In this document: positions 33,568 to 43,751 of the stretch, in pieces
Position numbering within the stretch: position 1 is the stretch's first letter
How the letters are laid out: each line of letters opens with the position of its first letter
Assembly: GCA_012274445.1 (NCBI GenBank)
Contig: JAAROD010000004.1
Span: 1,488,001-1,552,000 of the forward strand
Length of the DNA stretch: 64,000 nucleotides
Direction of reading: 5' to 3'
Origin: Sclerotiophoma versabilis
Lineage: Eukaryota > Ascomycota > Dothideomycetes > Pleosporales > Didymellaceae
Made by a program: the position numbers and the translations under genes
The notes under the pieces: model-generated
Databases searched by the model: none
What the model saw: the letters and a program-made list of their open reading frames with translations, nothing else
Told to the model about the DNA's origin: nothing

Positions 33568-34710
33568 ATGGACGCCGCTCGTAAAGGCGAAGCTGCGCTC
33601 AGCGCCAGCAACTACGACGAAGCTATTCAGCACTTCACCGACGCCCTGAAATCGAACCCCGTTGCTGTAAAATACTATATCAACCGCTCTACAGCTTACC
33701 AGCGTATCAAGAAGTACACCGAGGCCCTTGCTGACGCCGAAATCGCCGTCGTCCTCGCCCACAAACGCGCTACTCGAGAGCTCATCAAAGACGCCCAATT
33801 CCGCCGTGCCCAGCAGCTCTTCTTCCTCGAGCGATATGCCGACGCAGAGTATGTTCTAGAGATTGTGCGGAAGCTCGACGAGAAGGAGAAGACCTTGCCC
33901 ATATGGAGCGCTAAGGTTGCGAAGAAGCTACAGGAGATTCCAGAAGGCGATGAAAGGAGAAAGGTCACAGCGAAAGACGTTCCGGATGTGGAGTTTTCTA
34001 GCGCAACACAACAGACAACGTTTAAGAAGACAGAAGAGCACGCAGCAGCTCCCAAACCGGTCGTGCCCACACCTGCCAACAAGATCAAGGACGACTGGTA
34101 TCAGAGCAACGACACGGTCACGATCAACATTCTGGCGAAAGGTGCACCGAAGGACAAGGTCACTGTCGACTTTGACAAGGACTCTCTGTCAGTTTCTTTC
34201 CCTGTCGAGGGCTCGGGTGCCGAATACAACTTCAATATCGACCCTCTCTATGCGCCGATCAATCCCACAGAGTCCAAGTTCCGCGTCACCCCGAACAAAG
34301 TCGAAATTACTTTGAAGAAGGCATTACAAGGTACCAAGTGGAAGACACTAGAGGGCGACCGTCAGGTGGAGGCGACTGGACGTTCGAAAGGTACCATTCC
34401 TGACCACATCCTTAGCGGCAAGCCAGCCCAGGATTCCGCTCCCGCATACCCTACATCGTCCAAGTCAGGCGTCAAGAATTGGGACAAGGTCGCTGCTGAA
34501 GATTTGGATGATAAAGATGAGATCGAAGGCGATGAGACCTCGCACTTCTTCAAGAAGCTCTACGGCGGCGCTACACCGGATCAGCAACGCGCCATGATGA
34601 AATCCTACCAAGAAAGCGGTGGCACAGTCCTCAGCACGGACTGGAACAATGTTGGCACCAAAACTGTCGTGCCTGAGCCTCCTGAGGGCATGGAGGCGAA
34701 GAAGTACTAG
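33568..34710 (+). CDS. sgt1: SGT1 co-chaperone (TPR-CS-SGS)
   Basis: Hsp90 co-chaperone needed for kinetochore (CBF3) and SCF ubiquitin-ligase assembly. Single exon, 380 aa. Three TPR repeats occupy about residues 1-115 (EAALSASNYDEAIQHFTDAL and following). The CS domain spans about 175-265 (WYQSNDTVTINILAKGAPKD to LKKALQGTKWKTLEG). The C-terminal SGS domain has NWDKVAAEDL, HFFKKLYGGATPDQQRAMMK and GTVLSTDWNNVG. The ATG at 33568 starts directly at the first TPR, as in other fungal Sgt1 proteins. Confidence 0.95.
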   Translation: MDAARKGEAALSASNYDEAIQHFTDALKSNPVAVKYYINRSTAYQRIKKYTEALADAEIAVVLAHKRATRELIKDAQFRRAQQLFFLERYADAEYVLEIVRKLDEKEKTLPIWSAKVAKKLQEIPEGDERRKVTAKDVPDVEFSSATQQTTFKKTEEHAAAPKPVVPTPANKIKDDWYQSNDTVTINILAKGAPKDKVTVDFDKDSLSVSFPVEGSGAEYNFNIDPLYAPINPTESKFRVTPNKVEITLKKALQGTKWKTLEGDRQVEATGRSKGTIPDHILSGKPAQDSAPAYPTSSKSGVKNWDKVAAEDLDDKDEIEGDETSHFFKKLYGGATPDQQRAMMKSYQESGGTVLSTDWNNVGTKTVVPEPPEGMEAKKY

Positions 34711-35183
34711 GAAGAACCCAAGTCTTCGCATCACGGAAGCGCGCCGAGGGGGGCCCGGTCACGGAACGTACAATGAAAAGCATTCAAATGCACCCTGATG
34801 ATAGCACGCCGCACAATGAGGCTGACGAATCGGCTGTTGTGAGGATGGGTGAGAGCACGGAATCCAAACGTCGAGCGGATACCCCTGCTCGTTCTGACGC
34901 TGATCTTTCAGGATCATTCCGATTCGCCAAAGCTCTTACCAGAGAAGAGCGATGCAGGCAGTGATTGGGTTTTACATAGCATAGCGTCATGGTGTACATT
35001 GAAGCATGGTGTTAAGGGGGAATTTGTAGCTCAATGATTCCAGTTCTTTCTATGACACTTTGAGAAGAATTGAACGTGCGTCGTAAGTTTTGCCCTCAAT
35101 TCCCGAAGTCTTCTCTGGTGTTCAAGACAGCACAAAGCACTTTAGGCCTTTACCAGGGATAGCTCTGAGATAAGCAAAGGCGA
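34711..35183. other. Convergent 3' region between SGT1 and the RGG-protein gene
   Basis: 473 bp with both 3' UTRs; no other feature recognised. Confidence 0.45.
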
Positions 35184-37055
35184 CTAGCCTCCACTTTGCT
35201 CTGTGCTACCTCGCCCCCTGCTGGATGCATTTCCTGTACCACGATATCCTGCACCACCCCTGGGTCCACCCCTAGATCTATCAAGGCGCGGCTGAGGATG
35301 CGTACCAGCGTTTAGATGCCCACCTGAGAGATGCGTGTGCACCAAACCGCGCGGTTGATGCGACTGGCCCCTCTGTGCATGAGCTCCACGTTGCCCATCG
35401 ACCTGCCCTCTGCCCCTTCCTCCCTGCACCCCACCCCTCCCCCTCGCGCTCTGTTGGCCAGCACCACCCCTTGCCCCCTGCCGTGCATTCGACTTCGGTT
35501 TCGCATTCTGCATCCAATGCCTCACAAAAAACCTCCTTGACACCACATTCTTTTTCTCCAGCATCTCATGCACCGTCGCGGGGCCCCTGGGGTCTTCGCG
35601 AACCAGAATGGCAGCTCTCAGCGGACCTTCCTGCTTCATCAACATACTCTTCAACATCATCAGCAGCCCGACGAGCTTCTGCAAATCCGTCTGGTTCCTC
35701 TCCTCCCACCTTTTCATCCTTGCTGTGGTATCTTCTTCCTTGAGGTACAGTATCTTGCCTGTGCCGGCCTCGTAACGCCCCGTGTACAAATGCTTTGTGC
35801 GGCCGAACCAGAGCTGGTCTTGCCAGGGGCCAAAGGATTGTTTATCTTCGCGGGGTTTTTCCACTTGAGTTTTCAGCTCCAGGATTTGGTGGCCAGGAAC
35901 TAGGTGCCCCTTTTGCAACACATTGAAAGGCGCGTTGTAGGTGAATCTTGGTCGCTGCATGAGGTCCGAGCCTGTTGGTACGGGAGGTCCGGTGGCCGCG
36001 GCAACGGATTCGGAGAGCGTGTCTGACGCGGTGTCGACGTACGCGTCTGCTTCGAAGCGGCACACGACGTTAAGCGGGCCCATGTTGTATCTGATTGCAC
36101 GGTAGTGCGATGTGGCGTCCTTCATGTCGGGGGTGGGAGTTGTGAAGTGCTTTTCAAAATTGAAGCCGTAGCCTGTCCCGTTGGAGCGCCGCCAAAATCC
36201 ATCTTCGCGGCGGACGATGACGAGTGTGCTGAAAACCATGTACAAGTCTAGTCTAAATGGCCCGACAGTCTTACCTTGGACAAAATCAAGGAGTACACGC
36301 AGATTGTTGCGATCAGCGAGTACGTCGACGTCGTTGAATGCGTAGTCCGGGTTCATGATGGTCATTGCGTGGAAGACGGCAGAAAAGGGATCGTACGGTT
36401 GGCGCACGTAGTTGTAGTCGGTCGGATGAAATCCTTGGTCACCTGGAACATTATAAGGAGTCGCCTGAGGAGTCCACTTTGAAGGGCCGCCGGGGACGAA
36501 GATGGTATTGCTGCCATCAACGGCGCCGGACCAGTTGTAGCTGCATAAAATTTCCGGATCCCCGTCCCAGGATACTTTCGATTCAGAGTTTGTCGATTCA
36601 TGAGGTTGAACGTCAGATGGTGAGATAGTGTGCAGAACGGGACCTCGATCCCTAGATAAAACACGCATCTTGCGCTTTTGCTTCTGCTTCTGGGCTGCTG
36701 TTAAGACCTTGGGTGGCGGCTTGGGAATGTCCAGTTCTCCCTCCTCAGAATCTATCGCTATGTCGACATCGTCATCATTAACCTCTTCTTCCTCATTCTC
36801 ATCTGGGGCAACCACCTCATCTCGCATAGTATCCTCGGCGAGTTGAACATCGTGTACTTGCGTGTCTGCCAAATTGGCTGCTAATGTTGGGTTGATAAGG
36901 CTAAGCAAGTTTGTTTCTTGTTGTGTACGTTGGCGCGTTTTATCTGGTTCGTTCCAAGCTACTGGCACACCACCTTCGTGGTTTGGACCTAAATCTTGTG
37001 CTCAGGGTTGATGAATTGAAAGCGCAGCGCGAGTCGTACCCATTCTATTCTGCAT
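35184..37055 (-). CDS. RGG-rich fungal protein of the family often labelled 'GGPP synthetase'
   Basis: Two exons on the minus strand: a 16-nt exon at 37055-37040 (MQNRM) and 36988-35184, intron 51 bp, 606 aa. The core (about residues 150-420) has the pattern GDPEILCSYNWSG, TIFVPGGPSKWTPQ, ADRNNLRVLLDFVQG, FRLDLYMVFSTLVIVRRE, GYGFNFEKHFTTP and SHYRAIRYNMGPLNVVCRFE. This family is widely annotated in fungi as geranylgeranyl pyrophosphate synthetase. I see no DDxxD prenyl-synthase motif, so that label is probably wrong. The last ~110 residues are Arg/Gly-rich with many RGG/RG repeats, as in RNA-binding proteins. An RNA-related role is inference. The tiny first exon is supported by frame and splice signals only. 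Confidence 0.75.
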
Positions 37056-37077
37056 TGTGTTGCTGGGTGCAAATCTC

Positions 37078-37642
37078 TTATGTCGAGGTATCGGCGACGA
37101 CTTTTTGCATACTCCCACCGCCTGGGCGAGCCTGCGTCTGATCTTCTGCACTTTGTTTGATGGGTAAGGTGATGAAGATGAAGGCTGTTGCTAAGGCGAG
37201 GTATAGGTGAACAAGCTGCTGTGTGGCTGTAGACAGAAATGGCGACGTCACCACTATGGGGCTGGCTAGCGAGAGAAATAAGTGATCACAGGGTAGAACG
37301 GAGAAATCAAAACTGAATCTGTCGTGGATGAAAGAGTAGCGATGCATGTGAAGCAAAGCACGTGAATTGATTGAATGAGAGCGCAAAGTGCCAGTGAGCG
37401 ATGTGGCACAGCTTGAAATTAGCGCACACCGCTCATTGGTCAGTTCGAACAATACCGCGTTCGCAAGCTGAATCGTACTGAGGACAATTAAGAGTTCCTA
37501 CCTTCTGTTTTTGGATGAGGTTTATGAGTAAGCCTAGAGCTCCTGACACAATGAGAGCTAGGTGAGTGTGGTGGTGACTAAATATCGTGGTCCATGTCTG
37601 CCGAAGGTCCGAAGGAATTGTAAGCATCCCCACACACGTCAT
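37078..37642 (-). CDS. Possible small two-segment membrane protein
   Basis: A tentative model: exon 37642-37502, 283-bp intron, exon 37218-37078, 93 aa. Exon 1 ends with a hydrophobic stretch (LALIVSGALGLLINLI) and a GTAGGA donor. Exon 2, entered in phase at a CACAG acceptor, has a second hydrophobic stretch (LVHLYLALATAFIFITL) and a polar tail. The stop lies only 22 bp before the next gene's start on the same strand, which is unusually tight. No family recognised; it may be non-coding. Confidence 0.28.
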
Positions 37643-37717
37643 GCTGTTGTTGTTGATCGCCACGACCTATATATAACACAGTAAATCAAGCTACACATAG
37701 TACGAAACAGTGTACCC

Positions 37718-39198
37718 ATGTTCGTTCGGGGACTACGCATTCAAGGACTCTACACTTTCACACGCATACGCCACACAACCCGCGCTACTTACACCTCTAG
37801 ACAGGATATTATCAGAACCATGGCTTCCGGATCAAGAGTTCATCTTGAGGCATCTCATAGACCACAGTACTATGTCAAAGGTCTTACAGCAGAAAGCGCA
37901 AAGACGACAACCGAACTACTCCAGGTCAACCATGAAAAACATCACATCTTTTTCAACAAATCGGGGTTTCACAATCACATCGCGCATCACCTCCTCACAC
38001 TCTTCGCTCTTGGTGCCACACCAAAGGAGATACAGCAAGGCTACGACGCCAATGTTTCCTATCAACGACCGTCCGAACCTCTAAAGGACTCCATCATCGA
38101 TGACATGCATGAGCCAGACCGTTTCAAGACCTATCTTGGGAAAGAGCAATATTACCATGATTTTCTCGTCTTCTTCCAGAAAGCTATTGAAGCAAAGACT
38201 TGGCAGGGAGTGCTTAACGAGTACTTTTTTGCACCCGATGAACGTGCAGATGATTTGCTAGCTCGTCTGTACGCTGGCTTTCTCCACCCAATCATTCATA
38301 CTGGGTTCGGTATCGAATTCCAGCAACCAGCGATCATTGCAGAGGGGATGGCGCAAGCGTGTGTGCATGACAACTGGATGAAATCATTGTTCCTTGGTGT
38401 TGAAGAGGCAGCTGAGAGGAATAGGGGTAAAAAGGATAGGAAGACAATCGTGCAGCTGCTTCAAGAGGTCAAGGAGGACGAAGATTTGAGTAACGCCGCG
38501 CACTGGGAAGATGGCAACAAGATTCGTGACGGAATCATGAAGAGGTCACTCGGGAAGATGCTTGAAATTGCGAGCCAGTACACCATCCAAGAGGGTGACG
38601 ATCTAGAAGAGAAAACAGCTGAGATGATCCATGCCGCAGGTAAGTGGAACATCCTCTCAATGGCAACACCGCTAACATCCTCGCAGTGTTCTTCACAGCC
38701 GCAGCCCAGCGTCCGCCACATCAGGTGAAATTCGATTTTTACTACATGCACTGCGTCACCTCATCTATCTTCTTCTCGAACTTCCTCTCCTCTGCTAATG
38801 CCTTCCTTACACCCGCAACAAAACGCCGCCTCTTGGAGTGGAAAGTCTGGAATGACATAGTCATGTACGCATCGCGACACTCACCGGCCCTTCTGCTGTC
38901 CGAGATTACAGATTATACGCCGAAAGAAGACTCGGACTGGGACAAGATCATCTTGCGCGTGAACAAATTCCAAGACGATGGTCACGCGAGCAAAGTCATC
39001 AGAGCACTAGCCAATGGTCAAAAATCGTGTCAGCCGTATGAGGATAAGCTCGGGTTCGTTATCAAAGGGGATTCGTGGAGGAAGATAGGGCACATGGCTA
39101 TCGACTCTGTGGAGGCGGGGGAGCCGCATTGGATTAGGAGCTGTGGCTTTGATCAGGCATGGGAGGATGTGCCGTTGCGGGACGGCGCAAAGTTGTGA
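37718..39198 (+). CDS. Questin-oxidase-like protein (AflY/HypA-related, DUF4243)
   Basis: Member of the questin oxidase-like family, whose characterised members carry out Baeyer-Villiger-type opening of anthraquinone rings; many fungal paralogues are uncharacterised. Exons are 37718-38639 and 38687-39198 with a 47-bp intron, giving 477 aa. The family signature is clear near the N-terminus: LLQVNHEKHHIFFNKSGFHN, then HIAHHLLTLFALGATPKEIQ and YDANVSYQRP. GFGIEFQQPAIIAEGMAQAC and DFYYMHCVTSSIFF are further family blocks. The first 35 residues are Arg/Thr-rich and could target mitochondria; a second ATG (MASGSRVHLEASHRP) is an alternative start. No polyketide synthase or other cluster gene lies nearby. 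Confidence 0.85.
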
Positions 39199-41520
39199 GC
39201 TTGATTGAAAATCGGAAAGGAAGTAAGGGGACTTTGAAGCTAGAAGGTGAACGCGTGGGCGCTGGAAGCACGGGAGAAACGTCGAGAGGTCTTAACGTGT
39301 GCTGAGCAATACCGTTGGTAGGGTACAGAGGTTCCACGGACTGATGTGTACTGAAAACCGAGCTATTGATATGCGATGCAACGGATAAGCGGATGGTATT
39401 TTTGTAGGCGACCATGTTGACGAGGCGGATATTGTACGACAGTATGTCGACTTTCTCACTTCGTACATCAGTCCCGATGCAAAGGCGACAGGTATTTCTG
39501 AGCTGAAAGCCCGCTTTGTGAGACGTCAAAAAGTGCTGCTAGCGTGCATGTTCGCTGTACTTCTCTCGTACCACATGATAGCGTGCCGTGCATGTGCGGG
39601 CGACTACTTTGTGTCTCAGCTCCTGGTTAGACCTGAGGCACACTTGTGTCAACGGTCTTCAAGGTTGAGATCGCGTACACCGCTGGCATTGCGCATTGGA
39701 ATGTAGTCGCCAATACATGCAATGACTGAGAATTTGGAGGTAGTTTCGACTCTCTCACTGAACTAGCTGCTTTGTCTTCACAAGACCACCAAGTCGCGCT
39801 GCGTATTAGGTTTGCAGGCGAAGCTTTTTACACTGGTTCAACCGGCCAATCAGATTCAGGCTGTACCTGAGCAGCGCCAGGATCCCGAATGCAGGTTTGC
39901 TGTGCATACGAATGCAGGTTTGCTGTGCATAAGCAGTGGATCCTGCGGACGGCCGAGGGCAAATTAAATCGCGCTGCAACATAGAGGATCTGACAGGAGA
40001 ACAAGGACGATGCCTACAGCTGCCTCCTCCTTTTGGTATGTTTCTTGCTCCAGCGAGTCGTGTGCTGCGTCACAGCAATTCTAAAACGGAGAGCTGCACC
40101 AAGCTGAAGTGAAGGCGTTGAGTGCGAGGCCAATGATGTCCCGTTTTCGCTACACCTCCACACGAGAAGTGGCGGCTGCAAGCGCTGGACCCTCTTCCAG
40201 TATACTTCCAATTTCGGAAATACGGCGGCAAACCTATCGATAAGTTTGCTCCCTCACCGAGCACGACTACGAGCTGCTGTGCACTAGGTCACAAGACGCA
40301 AACCGGCCAAACTCAACGCTCCGCAGGACGCCGCGCTCTATCGTGTCGCACGGGCAGCGCCGCGCTGCCGCGTCGTCAGGCCCTCTTGGAGAGCTTCGGC
40401 GCAATCTCGTTAATCACTGACGGTTGGTTATTGAGTTGATGTGACTGGGGACAATGTCTCAATCAGGCAGGAAGGCGCAACGCTCACCGACTCGTCGAAT
40501 ACAGTGGCGAAAGATCAGCAGCATAACATCAATAGCCGCACAACAGCAACAGGGTGCCGAGTTGGCATGGTGCTCAGGCACGGGAATACGATCACGATGG
40601 TCGCTCGGCGCCATACCCGGACTGCAATTGCGATGCGCCGTAAAAGCGGAGCCGATGACGCTTGCCGTCCCAAGACGAGTATTTCGAGCTGCTGGAGATT
40701 GCGATGCTGCGCGCACGGAGTTTTCCCCAAGTCGGATAATGGCTTCCAAGACCCTTCTTGATCTGGGCGACAGCCGGCCGAGTGCGCGGGTGAGCGCTGC
40801 TCGAGATAATGAGAGGATGCGCTGGTGAAGCGCAGCGGTGCCTGAAGACTGGATACCCGCAACGCCTCCGCAGATTGCGGCGCACCGCCATACTAAACAG
40901 CGCCTGGCTTGCAAGGCTGCACGTGTGCAACCGTCCCTGATTCACCGCGGCGAACCGGGCCTCCCTTACTGTCATGTTTCAGCTTACCCTTTCCGCGCTA
41001 GCGTCTGGCGAGCATGGGGCCCCTAACCAACAGGACCACTCCCACCAGCGGGGCTCTCTAGGGTTTCACGTCCCTGATCTGAGCATTCCTTCATTTCTCC
41101 TAGAAAACACCCCATAGCCCCGGTGGGATCCGTTCGTTCCCCTCTCTCCCCTTCTTCTTTTGTTCGCCCTTGCGGCTCGTCATTCTTTTGCCTACAGCTG
41201 TCTGTCACTCCCTGTCAACACCCACACTCGCTATCGATACCATCGACTCTCTTTTCTGTGCATACCGATTCAAGCAACAAGGCAACAGATTGGAAGTTCT
41301 GGCGGCTTGAGGAAAGAATTCAGTTACTTTGAACATTCACCGTCACCAACGTCACGTCTGCCAAGAGTCTCCTTCACTGGACCGCCAATTGATACTTGCT
41401 TGACACACTCGAAAAGTAAAGCAGCAAACGATATAAGCGAGCGCAGAGTTTCTGTCCTCGATACATCAATTGCAACCAAGGACCGCATTACTTCGACTGT
41501 ACCAACTGTGCATATCGATC
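39199..41520. other. 2.3-kb region between the questin-oxidase-like gene and DUF1996 gene
   Basis: No supported gene. It contains a 23-bp tandem duplication at 39886-39931. From about 41120 it becomes pyrimidine-rich, as is common in fungal promoters and leaders, and so is likely the promoter and 5' UTR of the DUF1996 gene. Overlapping ORFs around 40450-40980 on both strands lack family features. Confidence 0.45.
39886..39931 (+). repeat. Perfect tandem duplication, 2 x 23 bp
   Basis: Bases 39886-39908 are repeated exactly at 39909-39931. The unit begins CGAATGCAGG and ends TGTGCATA. It looks like a recent slippage duplication in non-coding DNA. Confidence 0.95.
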
Positions 41521-43210
41521 ATGAAGTCTACAACCGCCCTTTCCGTCGCCGCGGCGCTCCTCTCCGGCTCTGCTGAGGCGTTCTGGCGCATGCCCTGCCG
41601 CTCCAGGACTGCTTTCCTCCGTCTCGACCCGATTGTCGACCCGGGCGTTGTCTCTTCTCACGGCCACGTCATTCACGGTGGTAGCAGTAAGTCTATACGA
41701 CCCACAATTTTGTTTAGACCCACTGCATGAGCGGGAGTGCTATTCTGGGGTTGCGTACATGCCCACAACTCAAGGCACCCTTGATTACATTCGGTTCATG
41801 TCCGGAGATTGCTTCGTGTTTAAAGGCAGATATTGACTTCGACAACAGACTTTGGCGAATCGACCACCTACGAGGACCTCCGTGCTTCCAACTGTTCATC
41901 TTGCCAATTCTCCGACGATCGGTCCGCCTACTGGTACGTTCAGATGTCTAGACAACATATGCGCATCGGCACTAACACATTTCAGGACGCCTTCCCTGCA
42001 CTTCGTCCATACCAATGGCAAGACCGAGGCTGTACCCCAGATTGGTGGTATGCTCGCATACTACCTCCTTCTTGGCGACAACATCAAGCCCTTCCCCGAG
42101 GGCTTTGAAGTGCTTGCAGGTGACTCTCGCATGCGTAACTTCAGCGGTCCCGTTCCCGACCCGCCCACATCTGCCTGGGGCCCGGAGGATATGACCCAAG
42201 AGTCCCTTATGCAGAAGTCTCTCGGCTTCAACTGCCTTAACTATGACCGCGCGCCGGAGGGCTCTCGCTACCGTCATTTCATGCCGGACAAGGAGTTTCT
42301 CGACGCCAACTGCGCTAATGGTATCCGTGCTGAGATATTTTTCCCCTCTTGCTGGAACGGCAAGGATGCCAAGTCGGACGACCACAAGTCCCACGTCGCA
42401 TACCCCAACTTGATCGATGGTGGCAAGTGCCCTGAAGGCTACGAGACTCGTCTCCCCTCCCTCTTTTACGAGACTATCTGGAACACCTACGCCTTCAAGG
42501 GCCAGTCAGGCCAGTTTGTCTGGTCGAACGGTGACCCAACCGGCTACGGATACCACGCTGACTTCATCAACGGCTGGGACTCGAAAGTCCTGCGCGCCGC
42601 TGTCAACGATTGCACAAACCTCTCTGGCCGCGTTGAGGACTGCCCCCACTTCACCTCCTCGCTACAGACCGAGGCTGAGCAGGACCAGTGCAAGATCGAA
42701 AACACCCCCAAGGCGCTGCTTCACGATGACTGCGGCGGCCCCTCCGACGGTCTCTGTGGAAACGTCCCCGTCCAGTATGGCCCTGAGTACGCTACAGAGT
42801 TGAAGCCCGGCGCGACCGAGAAGCCCACCGGTGGCGCATCGCTTACCTCCTATGCCCCCGTCCCCACGCAGAGCTACGCGCCTGCCCGCTCCAAGAACTC
42901 CTATGGAGTTAGCGTGTTCAACGTTAAGACGTCCGCTACTCCGGGCCCCTACAACACCGACTCCCTTGAGGTTGCCAAGCCCAGCAAGGCCGCCGCCTCG
43001 TCTGCTGCCGCGCCCGCCGTAACTCCCAGCCCGTCTCTCGACGACGCCGCTGACCCCGCCGGCAGCATCATCTCTACCAAAATCTACACCGAGGACGGCG
43101 TTGTGTACGAGGTTGCCATCGAGGAGGTCGTCATTACCACCACTGTGGATGCCACATACCGCAAGGCCAGGAGGCACGCACACGTGCACCGCCGCCGCGA
43201 GTTCCAGTAG
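41521..43210 (+). CDS. Secreted DUF1996 protein
   Basis: Secreted protein of the DUF1996 family, common in filamentous fungi and often found in wall or secretome studies; function unknown. Exons are 41521-41686, 41849-41933 and 41986-43210 (introns 162 and 52 bp), giving 491 aa. A signal peptide (MKSTTALSVAAALLSGSAEA) precedes the family start FWRMPCRSRTAFLRLDPIVD and SSHGHVIHGGSNFG, which crosses the first splice. The second splice joins SAYW to TPSLHF. Other markers are FNCLNYD, RYRHFMPD, IFFPSCWNGKD and GYGYHADFINGWD. The last ~140 residues are Ser/Pro/Thr/Ala-rich and likely O-glycosylated. There is no WSC module and no GPI signal. Confidence 0.9.
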
Positions 43211-43751
43211 ACGTGTCCACCACCTTCGGTGTTACCTAGCGGCAACATCTTGCTACTCTGATCATTCTTATCATCACGAAGCTGCACAGGCGGCGTTCGC
43301 ATGCATGGCTAAAGCGGTGCGCCAGTCTTGGTTTTGATTTCTGCTGCTCAGCAGCCTCCCAATCAGCCCCTGGTGTGTATGTCTCCTTGGGAACATTGGA
43401 CTTGATTTTGGTATATAGCACGTCACAGTTTAGAGGGTTGAAGGATTTGGAGGATTTCTTTTTGGATGATTCCCTGCTTACGTTTTGCCGTTTTCCAAAG
43501 CGCTGTGGAAAGGCTGTGCCGGAGCCGCATGTGCTTGCTTTACACCGATAGAAAGAAAGGGGTAGTGATGAACACACACGCTATTGCTACTGCTACTCAG
43601 CTCTGTTTTATGATATCCAATTCACGCTTGCTTTGATGAATCGAATCGACACTTCTTGTCTTGTGTTTGGCGCGCTGTTCACTTTCCTCCTGCGACAACC
43701 TATCCCGTCTGTCACCGTCGAGTACTCCGTATTCGAGCTCTAAACCCCGTC
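43211..43751. other. Convergent 3' region between DUF1996 and GH2 genes
   Basis: 541 bp with both 3' UTRs; no other gene recognised. Confidence 0.45.

Noticed and set aside
36229..36274. Intron-like GTAAGA...TTTTCAG segment inside the RGG-protein gene
   Set aside because: Removing its 46 bp would shift the frame and delete the conserved FRLDLYMVFSTL block, so it is read as coding.
40450..40980. Overlapping ORFs on both strands near 40.5-41 kb
   Set aside because: High-GC frames with no conserved motif; likely chance in the upstream region of the DUF1996 gene.
37078..41520. Secondary-metabolite cluster around the questin-oxidase-like gene
   Set aside because: No polyketide synthase, peptide synthetase, transporter or cluster regulator lies nearby.
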